A stretch of DNA of 64,000 nt from Niallia circulans (GCF_007273535.1 NZ_RIBP01000004.1:124001-188000); one strand, 5' to 3'; counted from the first letter of the stretch, positions 44,102-53,236 are shown. The notes: generated from the letters alone by a model not told the origin. Made by a program: numbers and translations.

Positions 44102-44115
44102 ACATCTTCTCCCCT

Positions 44116-44727
44116 TTAATCGTTTATCATTCTGTTATTTTTTTGTTTACTCATTATGTTTCGATGTGCATGTTTGACATTCCAAGTCAGCCACAATGCT
44201 ACTGTGCTTCCGAAGAAACATATGAAGAATCCGGCAAGCTGGCTGTATGCAGCAAAAATCGTGATGCAGCCAATCGCCATAACGGCGCTCTGTACAATCC
44301 GAGTGATGCTCATAAACAGCATATCTCTTAACACTTCTTTTATTGTCCGTTTTTTTTCTACTAATAAAGGAAATAAATACGGAAGCATGATGAGATATAC
44401 AAAGGTAATAGTCAGTAGAGTATATCTGAAAATAGCAAAAATAGTACTCTCAGCTTGGAAAAAAAACTGTAAATCGACGTACAGCAAAATTCCTGCAAAT
44501 AGAATAATTGCTCCAAGCAAGTTCGCCTGTTTGAAATACGCTTTAAACCTAGCTGCAAACATCGGAAATATTGGACCGTCGTCTGCCCCATCCATCCATT
44601 GTCTAATTAAATAAAACATTGCTGCAGCAGCTGGAAAGAAGCCAAACAGAATAAGTCCGCCAAGCGTGAAGAGCATCCATAGTGCATTAACATAAAGCAA
44701 ACGGTACACCCATGTGCAAGCTTTCAT
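44116..44727 (-). CDS. YesL-like DUF624 membrane protein
   Basis: A 203-residue integral membrane protein with five or six helices and the family features WVYRLLYVNALWMLFTLGGLILFGFFPA near the N-terminus and a DGPIFPMFAARFKAYFKQAN loop near 55. YesL-like proteins sit in many Bacillaceae operons with CUT1 sugar importers and glycosidases, as here; their role is unknown. It lies 14 bp before melA and 35 bp after the second permease gene. Confidence 0.85.
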   Translation of the reverse strand: MKACTWVYRLLYVNALWMLFTLGGLILFGFFPAAAAMFYLIRQWMDGADDGPIFPMFAARFKAYFKQANLLGAIILFAGILLYVDLQFFFQAESTIFAIFRYTLLTITFVYLIMLPYLFPLLVEKKRTIKEVLRDMLFMSITRIVQSAVMAIGCITIFAAYSQLAGFFICFFGSTVALWLTWNVKHAHRNIMSKQKNNRMIND

Positions 44728-44762
44728 CAGTTTGTTGTTAATAAGATCACCCCATTAATGAA

Positions 44763-45650
44763 TCAACCTTTTGAGCCAGTTAAAGCGATGCCTTCAATAA
44801 TTTGTTTTTGCGCGAAAATGTACACAATGATAACTGGAATAATGGAGATTGTTGTACCAGCCATCATCAATGACCAATCAGTAAAATACAAGCCTTTAAA
44901 CGTATTAAGGAGCAGTGGCACAGTGAATTTTTCAGGTGTCGTCAAATATATCAACGGCTCTAAAAAGCTGTTCCAAATTCCCATAAAAGCAAAAATTCCA
45001 AACGCAGCAAGCGCTGGCTTTATCAATGGCAGAATGATGCTGCGGTATATCCTTGCAGGGTTTGCTCCATCAAGAACCGCCGCTTCAATCTGTTCATTCG
45101 GTATGCCTCTAATAAACTGGCGCAGTAAAAATACACCAAAGGCATTGAATAATCCAGCCGGAATGATTAAGGATAAATGCGTATCAATCCACCCAAATGC
45201 ATCCATAATCAGGTAAAGCGGAACCATCGTCACTTGCTTTGGAATCATCATTGTCGCCAAAAACAGGATGAACAGCAGATTAGAGCCGCGAAATCGCATT
45301 TTCGCAAATGCAAAGGCAGCCATCGAACAGGTCAGCAAGTTTAATAGGACAACGATTGCCGTTATATAGAAGCTATTAAAATATGCTTTTGCAAATGGCA
45401 TTGCTGTTAAGGAATTCGGGTAGTTTTGGAAATTAACAGGATTCGGGAACCATTTTGGCGGCACAAGGAAAATTTGAGACATATCTTTCAGAGAACTGCT
45501 TATTGTCCAAAGGAAGGGAGCCACCATTAAAAATGCCCCAGCAATCAACACAAGATGGAGCAGGATGCGCAGTAATGAAATCTTTTTCTTTTTACGCAAT
45601 GGAACAGCTGCCTGAGGGACTGGATTCACTGATACGTCATTGATCTTCAT
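44763..45650 (-). CDS. CUT1 sugar ABC permease, MalG/MsmG type
   Basis: A 295-residue permease with six helices. The EAA loop is IEAAVLDGANPARIYRSIILPLIKPA near 200, and the N-terminus is a 25-residue cytoplasmic basic tail (PLRKKKKISLL) as usual for MalG-like subunits. It overlaps the upstream permease gene by 14 bp. It pairs with that protein to import an oligosaccharide, by context an alpha-galactoside. No ATPase gene is in the operon; a shared MsmX-type ATPase encoded elsewhere is expected. Confidence 0.88.
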   Translation of the reverse strand: MKINDVSVNPVPQAAVPLRKKKKISLLRILLHLVLIAGAFLMVAPFLWTISSSLKDMSQIFLVPPKWFPNPVNFQNYPNSLTAMPFAKAYFNSFYITAIVVLLNLLTCSMAAFAFAKMRFRGSNLLFILFLATMMIPKQVTMVPLYLIMDAFGWIDTHLSLIIPAGLFNAFGVFLLRQFIRGIPNEQIEAAVLDGANPARIYRSIILPLIKPALAAFGIFAFMGIWNSFLEPLIYLTTPEKFTVPLLLNTFKGLYFTDWSLMMAGTTISIIPVIIVYIFAQKQIIEGIALTGSKG

Positions 45651-46518
45651 AATGCACCCACCTTTTCGACATTTTAAATTGAATGAGCGTAAATACTAGA
45701 ATAATGACAAACAACACCATTGCCGCTGCAGAGCTTATACCCATTTTGAAATCGACAAAGGCTGCTTCGTATATATGGTAAACAAAGGTGTAGCTCGATT
45801 TAGCAGGTCCGCCGCTTGTCATGACATAAGCCTGATCGAAAACCTGGAAGGAGGAAATAACAGCCATAATGGCAATAAAGAAAGTCGTCGGTGATAATAG
45901 CGGCAATGTAATATGGCGAAGCTTCTGCCATTTTGTCGCCCCGTCTATCTCTGCTGCCTCATAGTAGGATTTAGAAATCCCTTGAAGTCCTGCTAGGAAA
46001 ATAACCATATTATGCCCTAAGCCCCACCATATGCTCAATATCGCAATGGATGGCATTACCCAATTTGTATCAGTCAGCCACATTGGCCCATTTATCCCAA
46101 AGTTAGCGAGAATTTGATTTAATATGCCGAAATCTCCATTTAAAATCCACATCCAGATAACTCCGATAGAAACAGAGCTTGTCACAACTGGCATAAAATA
46201 AAAAAGCCGGTAGAAATTTTTGCCCTTGATTTTGTTAAGGGCAACCGCAACTGATAAGGACAAAGCGATGCTGGCGGGAATTACTAAGATTGTATAATAG
46301 ACCGTATTTCCTAAGGCTTTCCAAAAATCCGGATCTTGAAATTGATCGATATAATTGGCTAAACCTATAAATTCCTTTGCCCCAAATCCGTCCCATTTCA
46401 TAAAGCTTAATGTCAATGTGAAGATAACTGGTATTAATGAAAATAAAATTAACCCTATTAATTGTGGAGCTAAAAACGCATAGCCCCAAAGGTTTTGTCG
46501 GCCTTTCATCGCGTTCAC
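45637..46518 (-). CDS. CUT1 sugar ABC permease, MalF/MsmF type
   Basis: A 293-residue permease with six helices, starting YAFLAPQLIGLILFSLIPVIF and carrying the EAA loop YYEAAEIDGATKWQKLRHITLP near 200. It is the second half of the oligosaccharide channel and lies 54 bp after the binding-protein gene. Length and loop fit the MsmF/AraP group. Confidence 0.88.
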   Translation of the reverse strand: MNAMKGRQNLWGYAFLAPQLIGLILFSLIPVIFTLTLSFMKWDGFGAKEFIGLANYIDQFQDPDFWKALGNTVYYTILVIPASIALSLSVAVALNKIKGKNFYRLFYFMPVVTSSVSIGVIWMWILNGDFGILNQILANFGINGPMWLTDTNWVMPSIAILSIWWGLGHNMVIFLAGLQGISKSYYEAAEIDGATKWQKLRHITLPLLSPTTFFIAIMAVISSFQVFDQAYVMTSGGPAKSSYTFVYHIYEAAFVDFKMGISSAAAMVLFVIILVFTLIQFKMSKRWVHYEDQ

Positions 46519-46572
46519 CCACCTTTTTTAAGATAGAAGGTGAAGAATAAACTCCTTCACCTTCGTTTTATG

Positions 46573-47877
46573 TCATTCAGATTTATGCTCTGCTATCATC
46601 TCTTTTGCTTTTTTCGTTATTTTTTCTACTGTAGTCTGGGCATCATCCTTACCAAGATACATAAGATCCATGATGTCATTGACTTCTTTATCCAAGCCTG
46701 GGATAGTGGATTGGATTGCATTTGCAAAGCCTTTTTCCCTTGCTTCAATAATGTAGTTTACATGCTCTGGAACATTGGAGCTAGTTATGGCTTCATCAAT
46801 TCCGTTAATAGATGGAATCGCATTTCCAATACCGTTTAAGCGCTGCTCTTGCCCTACTTTAGATGTATAATAAGAAACAAATTTCATCGCTGCTTCTTTA
46901 TTTTTAGAATCTTTGTTTGCTGCTAGGTAAGCTGTCGGAATTGCCACTGGCTCTTGTTTGTTTTCTGTGTTGGATGGCCATGAAATATAATCCCATTCTA
47001 ATGATTTGTTTTCATGGAATAGTGGTGTGAACCATCTGCCTGCAGTAACCATGCCAACTTGACCAGACATAAACATCGCTTCAGAACCTTGCCCTTTAGG
47101 AAGAGATCCGGAATAAGTAAAGTTCTTACCTTTAACCATTTGCTCTAAGAAAGACATTGCGCCAATGCCCTTTTCATTTTGATCTAAAATAAATTCGCCA
47201 GTTTCTTTATTGTAAATTTCTCCGCCGTTTGCCCAAATCCAGCTGAAAAGTGTGTTCCAGGAATTATCTACAATCAAACCGTATTTGCCGCCGTCCCGCA
47301 GCTTATCTGTCACTTCCTTCATAGCATCAAAGTTCCAGTTTCCTTCATCATAAAATTCTTGTGGAGACTTAATACCTAAATCTGAAAACAGCTTTTTATT
47401 GTAATAAATAAGCATCGGATTACAATCTACTGTGATGCCATATATTTCATTATCTTTTTTAGCAGCTCCCCATAACCCTTCTGCGAATTCTTCCGGCTTA
47501 GCATAGCTTTCTGAGCCGTTCATGAATTCACCTAATGGTGCGAGTTTGCCAGTTTCAATGATTTTTGAAATGTCACCATCTCCAACATAAAACACATCTG
47601 GTGCCTGGCTGCCCTGCAGCTGTGTTTGCAGCTTTTGGATATAGCCGTCACTTGGAATTGGCACAAGCTTCACTTTAATGTCCGGGTTCTCCTTCATGAA
47701 TCCATCCACTGCTTTTTGGTAAACCTTAATTTCTGCAGGATTTCCCCATGCTGAAAAGGTCAGTTGAATTGTTTCATCGGAGCCGGAGGTGCCTGAATTA
47801 GAACTGCACCCTTGAAGTATTGGCACCAGCAGCAAAATAAGAACGATAAACAAGGCAATAATTTTACTCTTTTTCAT
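46573..47877 (-). CDS. sugar ABC substrate-binding lipoprotein (MsmE-like)
   Basis: A 434-residue family 1 binding protein with a lipoprotein signal ending at LLLVPILQGC (about Cys22). The body has LTFSAWGNPAEIKVYQKAVDGF, DVFYVGDGDISKIIETG and the cluster-1 signature GQVGMVTAGRWFTPLF. It captures an oligosaccharide outside the cell for the two permeases that follow; with melA in the operon the ligand is probably raffinose- or melibiose-like. The frame runs to 47976, but the ATG at 47877 has GAGGGG eight bases upstream and begins the signal peptide. Two perfect cre sites lie upstream. Confidence 0.88.
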   Translation of the reverse strand: MKKSKIIALFIVLILLLVPILQGCSSNSGTSGSDETIQLTFSAWGNPAEIKVYQKAVDGFMKENPDIKVKLVPIPSDGYIQKLQTQLQGSQAPDVFYVGDGDISKIIETGKLAPLGEFMNGSESYAKPEEFAEGLWGAAKKDNEIYGITVDCNPMLIYYNKKLFSDLGIKSPQEFYDEGNWNFDAMKEVTDKLRDGGKYGLIVDNSWNTLFSWIWANGGEIYNKETGEFILDQNEKGIGAMSFLEQMVKGKNFTYSGSLPKGQGSEAMFMSGQVGMVTAGRWFTPLFHENKSLEWDYISWPSNTENKQEPVAIPTAYLAANKDSKNKEAAMKFVSYYTSKVGQEQRLNGIGNAIPSINGIDEAITSSNVPEHVNYIIEAREKGFANAIQSTIPGLDKEVNDIMDLMYLGKDDAQTTVEKITKKAKEMIAEHKSE

Positions 47878-47971
47878 TGTTCTTCCCCTCACTCTCTGTG
47901 TCTTGTTCGCTAAATTATACAGGGACAACTCCCTATGTAACTCAGCAGGTGTTACAGTTACGAGACAAACT

Positions 47972-47986
47972 TGCAACCGCTTTCAA
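47972..47986 (-). promoter_or_regulatory. perfect cre site upstream of the alpha-galactoside operon
   Basis: On the minus strand TTGAAAGCGGTTGCA matches WTGNAARCGNWWNCA at all 15 positions. It lies about 95 bp before the binding-protein start. Confidence 0.8.
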
Positions 47987-48046
47987 ATTACTGTAAAAAT
48001 TTTTGTATAACTATGATGTCAATAAGGTAAATTGTATTAGCGTTTA

Positions 48047-48061
48047 ATGAAAACGCTACCA
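48047..48061. promoter_or_regulatory. second perfect cre site, within an AGCGTTT/AAACGCT inverted repeat
   Basis: ATGAAAACGCTACCA matches the cre consensus at all 15 positions. With the AGCGTTT just before it (48040-48045) it forms an inverted repeat that could also be a LacI-type operator. It is upstream of the alpha-galactoside operon and about 290 bp from gntK. The rest of 47878-48347 holds gntK operator-like palindromes and no gene. Confidence 0.75.
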
Positions 48062-48249
48062 ATCACAAGTATTAGTCTACTTGCCCACATTTGCTTATTC
48101 AAGAATTTCCCATCCAAAAATTCCGCTATAATTCGAGTTACGAAGTGCTTTTTTGTCGTCGTTAAGTTTGATTTCTCGAGCTGTTTCTTTTATTCTTTTA
48201 ATGAAAACAGTTCCAAAAATAAATAATTTGCTTTAAAATAAAAGGAGAA

Positions 48250-48262
48250 GAAAAAATTTTTC
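48250..48262 (+). promoter_or_regulatory. GAAA/TTTC palindrome upstream of gntK, site a
   Basis: GAAAAAATTTTTC is palindromic and resembles the sequences before gntP and in the gnd/rpiR intergenic region. I propose it as part of the operator of the RpiR-type regulator. Confidence 0.45.
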
Positions 48263-48282
48263 TAAATATTTTCCTGTTTCAA

Positions 48283-48295
48283 GAAATTTTTTTTG
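48283..48295 (+). promoter_or_regulatory. GAAA/TTTC palindrome upstream of gntK, site b
   Basis: GAAATTTTTTTTG is close to GAAATTTTTTTC at 50880 and lies about 52 bp before the gntK start, near a promoter position. Confidence 0.4.
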
Positions 48296-48347
48296 TTACC
48301 TTTTACCCTTATTTAATACAGGATTTTATTATAAAGGAGATTTAGTA

Positions 48348-49892
48348 ATGTTTAAGGATTCCTTCTATTTAGGCGTTGATATTGGAACAACTAGCACAAA
48401 AGCTGTTTTGTTTGGAGAAGCAGGCAAAGTAATCAGCATGCATCATGTTGAGTACCCTTTATACAGCCCAGCTCCTGCCATTGCCGAACAAGACCCTGAT
48501 GAAATACTTTCTGCTGCGAAAGAAGCAATTAAAACAGCACTGTCAAAAGGCAAGGTAGAGCTAAAGAAATTAAAGCTTGTTTCCTTTAGTGCAGCAATGC
48601 ATAGCCTTATTGCTATTGATGACAAAAACAAACCACTGACAAAATGTATCACTTGGGCTGACAGCCGTTCAGCAGCATGGGCTGACAAAATTAAAAACGA
48701 GTTGAATGGACTGGAAATATACAAGCGTACAGGCACACCAATTCATCCAATGTCTCCCCTTGCGAAAATTGCTTGGCTCCGGACTGATCACCCAGAAATA
48801 TTTGCTAAAACAGCCAAATTCATTGGGATTAAGGAATATATCTTCCATCATTTCTTTGGTGAATACATTGTCGATTATTCCATTGCCTCTGCTACAGGTC
48901 TATTTAATCTTGAACAGCTTGATTGGGACAAGGAAGCGCTTGAAATAGCTGGAATAACGCCAGAACAGCTGCCTGAGCCTGTACCGACAACTCATTCCAT
49001 CACTGGTTTAAAGGAAGAGCTTTGTGCGGAGCTTGGCCTTGCTGCAGATATACCGTTCATCGTTGGCGCAAATGATGGTGTTCTTTCCAATCTTGGTGTT
49101 AATGCGATTGATCCCGGTGTTGTAGCTGTTACAATCGGTACAAGCGGCGCAATCCGCACCGTTACAGATAAGCCTGTAACAGATCCTAAAGGGCGGACTT
49201 TCTGCTACTGCCTCACAGAAAATCATTGGGTAGTCGGCGGTCCTGTCAACAATGGTGGAATGACGTTCAGATGGGTGCGGGATGAGCTTGCTTCCTCAGA
49301 AGTGGAAACAGCTAAGCGGTTAGGAATTGACCCTTATGAGGTGTTGACGAAGATTGCTTCACGGGTTCTTCCAGGAGCTGACGGACTTCTGTTTCACCCA
49401 TATTTAGCTGGTGAAAGAGCACCACTTTGGAATTCAAATGCTCGTGGCTCCTTCTTCGGGCTTGGACTGCACCATAAGAAAGAGCATATGGTCAGAGCCG
49501 TGCTAGAAGGCGTTATCTTGAATCTATATACGGTAATGCTTGCATTGCAGGAAGTAATTGGCGAACCGAAGCAAATCCAAGCTACTGGCGGTTTTGCCCG
49601 CTCAGAGCTTTGGAGACAAATGATGGCTGACATTTTCAACCAAGAGGTGACAGTTCCAGAAAGCTTTGAAAGCTCCTGCCTTGGCGCTGTTGTCCTCGGT
49701 ATGTATGGACTAGGAGAAATAAACGATTTCAGCATTATGAAGGAGCTTGTTGGCAGCACACATGCTCATAAACCAATTCAAGAAAATGTGGAAATTTATG
49801 AGGATTTAACACCAATCTTCATTCGCATCTCCAGATTGCTTGATAATGAGTACGAATACATCGCTGATTTCCAGCGCAAATGGGTTAAATAA
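48348..49892 (+). CDS. gntK: gluconokinase (FGGY family)
   Basis: A 514-residue FGGY carbohydrate kinase that phosphorylates gluconate to 6-phosphogluconate. The ATP loop is YLGVDIGTTSTKAVLFGE at the N-terminus. SFSAAMHSLIAID and ITWADSRSAAWADKI are in domain I, IVGANDGVLSNLGVNAI and VAVTIGTSGAIR form the second phosphate loop, and LFHPYLAGERAPLWNSNARGSF (split) and ATGGFARSELWRQMMADI are in domain II. Length and motifs match GntK of B. subtilis. AAGGAG precedes the ATG. It converges on the 6-phosphogluconate dehydrogenase gene, and its operator-like sites suggest control by the nearby RpiR-type regulator. Confidence 0.92.
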   Translation: MFKDSFYLGVDIGTTSTKAVLFGEAGKVISMHHVEYPLYSPAPAIAEQDPDEILSAAKEAIKTALSKGKVELKKLKLVSFSAAMHSLIAIDDKNKPLTKCITWADSRSAAWADKIKNELNGLEIYKRTGTPIHPMSPLAKIAWLRTDHPEIFAKTAKFIGIKEYIFHHFFGEYIVDYSIASATGLFNLEQLDWDKEALEIAGITPEQLPEPVPTTHSITGLKEELCAELGLAADIPFIVGANDGVLSNLGVNAIDPGVVAVTIGTSGAIRTVTDKPVTDPKGRTFCYCLTENHWVVGGPVNNGGMTFRWVRDELASSEVETAKRLGIDPYEVLTKIASRVLPGADGLLFHPYLAGERAPLWNSNARGSFFGLGLHHKKEHMVRAVLEGVILNLYTVMLALQEVIGEPKQIQATGGFARSELWRQMMADIFNQEVTVPESFESSCLGAVVLGMYGLGEINDFSIMKELVGSTHAHKPIQENVEIYEDLTPIFIRISRLLDNEYEYIADFQRKWVK

Positions 49893-49898
49893 TAAGCG

Positions 49899-49930
49899 AG
49901 GCTGCAGTCCATATGCTGCAGCCTTGTTTG
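49899..49930. terminator. terminator between gntK and the 6PGDH gene
   Basis: GGCTGCAG (49900-49907) pairs with CTGCAGCC (49916-49923), followed by TTGTTTGTTATTT. The flanking genes converge. Confidence 0.8.
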
Positions 49931-50827
49931 TTATTTCTTCTCAACACCATGGCCACCAAATTCATTGCGCAGTGAGGCAACTACTTTACCTGTGAAGGTA
50001 TCCTCCTCCAATGAACGATAACGCATCATAAGTGACAAGGCAGTAACAGGCATTGCTACTTGAAGATCCAAGGCTGTCTCAAGCGTCCACTTACCCTCAC
50101 CAGATGAATGCATTACTCCTTTTATACCCTCTAATTTCGGGTCTTTTGCAAAGGCATTTTGTGTTAGCTCCATCAGCCAAGAACGAATAACAGAGCCATT
50201 ATTCCAAACCTTCGCAACATGCTCATGGTCATAATCGAATTCACTCTTCTCCAGCAATTCAAACCCTTCTGCTATAGACTGCATCATGCCATATTCAATG
50301 CCATTATGGACCATCTTCAAAAAATGTCCGCTGCCTGCTTCCCCTGTATACAAGTAGCCATTCTCCACACATAAATCCTTGAAAAGGCTCTCGACTTGCA
50401 AGAAGATGTCCTTATCTCCACCAATCATCATACAAGCTCCATTTCTAGCACCGCTTGTACCTCCGCTCGTTCCTACATCAAGATAATGGACGCCTTGCTT
50501 CTTAAGCTGTGCTGCTCTGCGCACGGTGTCTTGATAGTGTGAATTTCCGCCTTCGATAATCGTATCACCCTCACCTAATGTACCACTTAGCTCTGCTATT
50601 ACATCCTCTGTTATTTTCCCTGATGGAACCATTACCCACACAATTTTAGGACTACTTAAACTAGCTGTTAACTCAGTTATAGTTTTGACTCCGTCAGCAC
50701 CTGCATTCGAAATTTTTGTAACAGCGCTTTCATTTACATCAAAAGCTGTTACACTATAATTATGATCCAATAGATTCTCTGCTAAGTTAAAGCCCATTTT
50801 TCCAAGACCAATTATTCCAATGTTCAT
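49931..50827 (-). CDS. gnd: 6-phosphogluconate dehydrogenase, short (YqeC-like) form
   Basis: A 298-residue 6PGDH. The Rossmann motif is IGIIGLGKMGFNLAENL, the substrate-binding loop is VHYLDVGTSGGTSGARNGACMMIGG, and HFLKMVHNGIEYGMMQSIAEGF contains the catalytic Lys and Asn. At about 300 residues it is the short, usually NAD-dependent decarboxylating type (YqeC), not the 470-residue GndA/GntZ type. It oxidises 6-phosphogluconate, the GntK product, to ribulose 5-phosphate. It is divergent from the RpiR-type regulator, with palindromic sites and a cre-like site between them. Confidence 0.9.
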   Translation of the reverse strand: MNIGIIGLGKMGFNLAENLLDHNYSVTAFDVNESAVTKISNAGADGVKTITELTASLSSPKIVWVMVPSGKITEDVIAELSGTLGEGDTIIEGGNSHYQDTVRRAAQLKKQGVHYLDVGTSGGTSGARNGACMMIGGDKDIFLQVESLFKDLCVENGYLYTGEAGSGHFLKMVHNGIEYGMMQSIAEGFELLEKSEFDYDHEHVAKVWNNGSVIRSWLMELTQNAFAKDPKLEGIKGVMHSSGEGKWTLETALDLQVAMPVTALSLMMRYRSLEEDTFTGKVVASLRNEFGGHGVEKK

Positions 50828-50847
50828 TTCTAAAACGCTCCTCTTAT

Positions 50848-50891
50848 GAAAAAAAATTTCTTCCTACTTATTATTATACGAAATTTTTTTC
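50848..50891. promoter_or_regulatory. paired GAAA/TTTC palindromes in the gnd-rpiR intergenic region
   Basis: GAAAAAAAATTTC (50848-50860) and GAAATTTTTTTC (50880-50891) are 32 bp apart (three helical turns, start to start) and point in opposite senses. The first motif is identical to the one before gntP at 53272-53284. They are the best candidates for the operator of the RpiR-type regulator. Confidence 0.6.
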
Positions 50892-50895
50892 ATTA

Positions 50896-50910
50896 ATGAA
50901 AGCGTATTAA
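50896..50910. promoter_or_regulatory. cre-like site in the gnd-rpiR intergenic region
   Basis: ATGAAAGCGTATTAA matches the cre consensus at 14 of 15 positions, next to the palindromes. Confidence 0.5.
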
Positions 50911-50977
50911 AAAATATTTTTTCTTATGTTGATTATGCTATACTATACATAAATTATGTCGAAAGGAATCAGACGAT

Positions 50978-51823
50978 ATGGCACAAAATTGCTTAGGTAA
51001 AATCCGCTCCTATTATGCTAGACTTAGTGAAAAAGAAAAAAAGATTGCCGATTATATATTAGAAAACCCTGAAAAAATAATTCATAGTACTATTAATGAG
51101 CTAGCAGAGGATTTAAATGTGGCAGATGCAACCGTTTTTCGTTTTTGCAAACGTATTGGATTTAAAGGCTATCAAGCAATGAAAATTGCCCTCGCCTCCG
51201 AAATAATTGAACCTATACAGCACATTCATGAAGAAATTAATGAACAGGATAATGTGGCAACCGTGACAGAAAAGGTTTTTATGTCGAATATCCGCACACT
51301 AGAAAATACTTTACAGTTAGTCAATGGAACGTCCATCCAAAAAGCCGCAGATTTTTTGCTTGCAGCACAACGGGTAGAATTTTATGGAACTGGTGGATCG
51401 GCAGTCATCGCAATGGACGCTTTTCATAAATTCGTGCGAACAGGAATAAAAGCGTTTACATTCATTGACTCCCATTTTCAGCTTATGTCCGCATCTCAGC
51501 TGTCCGATCGCGATGTTGCCGTCATAATTTCCCACTCTGGGACGAATAAAGATACTATCAATATATTGAAAACCGCAAGAACAAATGGTGCTAAAACTAT
51601 AAGCATTACTGGCTATCCTAAATCACCGATAGCTCAGCACGCAGATGTTGCACTGTTCACAAGCTCAGAAGAAACGGAATTTCGGTCTGAGGCACTTTCC
51701 TCCCGTATTGCGCAGTTAAGCTTAATTGACGCCCTTTATGTGAATATGATGATATTAAATAAAGACACTGCCAATAAGTCGCTTAAAAAAATCAGAAATG
51801 CTATTTCAGACACAAGAATGTAA
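50978..51823 (+). CDS. RpiR/MurR family regulator with SIS domain, gluconate regulon
   Basis: A 281-residue regulator. The HTH_6 domain (about 1-78) has ENPEKIIHSTINELAEDLNV and ATVFRFCKRIGFKGYQAMK. The SIS domain (about 105-250) has VEFYGTGGSAVIAMDAFHKFVRTG and VAVIISHSGTNKDTINIL, which bind phosphosugars. RpiR-type proteins sense sugar phosphates; here 6-phosphogluconate is the likely effector because the gene lies between gnd and gntP and near gntK. In B. subtilis the gnt operon is run by a GntR-type repressor, so this is a different regulator for the same pathway. Its promoter region carries the shared palindromes. Confidence 0.88.
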   Translation: MAQNCLGKIRSYYARLSEKEKKIADYILENPEKIIHSTINELAEDLNVADATVFRFCKRIGFKGYQAMKIALASEIIEPIQHIHEEINEQDNVATVTEKVFMSNIRTLENTLQLVNGTSIQKAADFLLAAQRVEFYGTGGSAVIAMDAFHKFVRTGIKAFTFIDSHFQLMSASQLSDRDVAVIISHSGTNKDTINILKTARTNGAKTISITGYPKSPIAQHADVALFTSSEETEFRSEALSSRIAQLSLIDALYVNMMILNKDTANKSLKKIRNAISDTRM

Positions 51824-51833
51824 TAAAAAAAGA

Positions 51834-51870
51834 TGCCCGCCAAGACTTAAGTCTTGGCGGGCACCTTTTT
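51834..51870. terminator. bidirectional terminator between the regulator and gntP
   Basis: TGCCCGCCAAGAC (51834-51846) pairs perfectly with GTCTTGGCGGGCA (51851-51863). An A-run precedes and a T-run follows. The two genes converge on it. Confidence 0.93.
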
Positions 51871-51877
51871 TGTTTTC

Positions 51878-53209
51878 TTATACAAACAAGTCTAAAATCA
51901 ATACTCCTGCAAATGCAACGAATGATAATACTGTCTCAAGGACTGTCCAGGTTTTAAATGTTTCCTCTACTGACAAACCTAAGTATTCTTTTACCATCCA
52001 GAAGCCTGCATCATTAACATGAGAAAACATTAAGGAACCAGCACCTGTTGCTAATACAAGCAGCTCCACGTTCACTCCAGACATTCCAGCAATAATTGGG
52101 GAAACAATTCCTGCTGCTGTCGTTAAAGCGACTGTTGCAGATCCTGTTGCAATCCGGATAAGTCCAGCAATCATAAATGCTAAAACTAATGGTGATAGAG
52201 ATAAGCTTTCAGACATATTTCCGATTGTTGTTCCAACACCACTGTCAATCAATACTTGTTTAAAGGCACCACCAGCACCGATAATCAACACAATCGAACC
52301 AACTGGCAGAATACAATCTTCTGTGAATTTTTTCAGTTTTTCCTTGCCGATACCTTGTTTGAATCCAAGGAAATAAAATGCAAAGAATACAGCTAGCAGC
52401 AATGATACTAATGGACTACCAATGAATGCCAATGCCTTCATAACCTCAGCAGGTAAAAACTTCATATATGGCGCAGCAGTTCCGATAATCATCAGCAGGA
52501 CAGGCAGCAAAATCGCGAAGAAAGAAATACCAACACTTGGCAGTGACTTTTCGTCCTTTTCCTCCACTTTAACTAATTCTGGTTCGCCTTTCGGAAGAAC
52601 ACGTTTATGAATATATTTTGCAAACAGCGGTCCACCGACAATACCGGCAGGCAGAGCAATAATTAATGAATACAGTAATACTTTTCCTAAATTTGCATCA
52701 AAGATTCCTATTGCGGCAATCGCACCTGGATGTGGAGGTACTAATCCATGCACAATGGATAAGCCTGCAATCCCTGGTAAGGCAATTAACAATATATTTT
52801 TCTTTGTCGCTTGTTGGATGGAAATAACAAGTGGCAGCAGTATTAATATACCGACTTCAAAGAAAACTGGTATTCCGATGATAAATCCTGAAAGGAACAT
52901 TGCCCATGGCAGTTTCTTTTCTCCAAAAATCCTTACAAAGAAGTTAGCAATTTGTAATCCTGCCCCAGATTCAGACAGCATTTTTCCTAGTATTGTACCA
53001 AGCGCTAAAATTCCGACTAAGTGACCTAATACGCCACCAACCCCTGTCTCATAAGCGCTTACAATTTTATCCCACGATAAACCTGAAAAAATGGCTAAAA
53101 ATAAACTTGCTACTGTCAAGCTAATAAAAGCATGCCATTTAAACAAGGAAACTCCTAATATAACAAGGACGATTGAAACTAGAGTAATTATTAATAAGTA
53201 TGCATCCAT
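51878..53209 (-). CDS. gntP: gluconate permease, GntP family
   Basis: A 443-residue permease with about 12-13 helices and family motifs FILGKMLSESGAGLQIA-like (at GTILGKMLSESGAG), HGLVPPHPGAIAAIGIFDANLGK and ATGSATVALTTAAGIVSPI near 350. GntP proteins import gluconate with protons. Length and motifs agree with GntP of B. subtilis. GGGGGT precedes the ATG. A cre-like site (53237-53251) and a GAAA/TTTC palindrome lie upstream, so it should respond to CcpA and to the RpiR-type regulator. Confidence 0.92.
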   Translation of the reverse strand: MDAYLLIITLVSIVLVILGVSLFKWHAFISLTVASLFLAIFSGLSWDKIVSAYETGVGGVLGHLVGILALGTILGKMLSESGAGLQIANFFVRIFGEKKLPWAMFLSGFIIGIPVFFEVGILILLPLVISIQQATKKNILLIALPGIAGLSIVHGLVPPHPGAIAAIGIFDANLGKVLLYSLIIALPAGIVGGPLFAKYIHKRVLPKGEPELVKVEEKDEKSLPSVGISFFAILLPVLLMIIGTAAPYMKFLPAEVMKALAFIGSPLVSLLLAVFFAFYFLGFKQGIGKEKLKKFTEDCILPVGSIVLIIGAGGAFKQVLIDSGVGTTIGNMSESLSLSPLVLAFMIAGLIRIATGSATVALTTAAGIVSPIIAGMSGVNVELLVLATGAGSLMFSHVNDAGFWMVKEYLGLSVEETFKTWTVLETVLSFVAFAGVLILDLFV

Positions 53210-53236
53210 TTGATGTACCCCCTAATAAGAGTTTTT

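Noticed and set aside
44758..45216. Plus-strand frame of 152 residues opposite the MalG-type permease
   Set aside because: Shadow of a transporter gene with clear motifs; no independent evidence.
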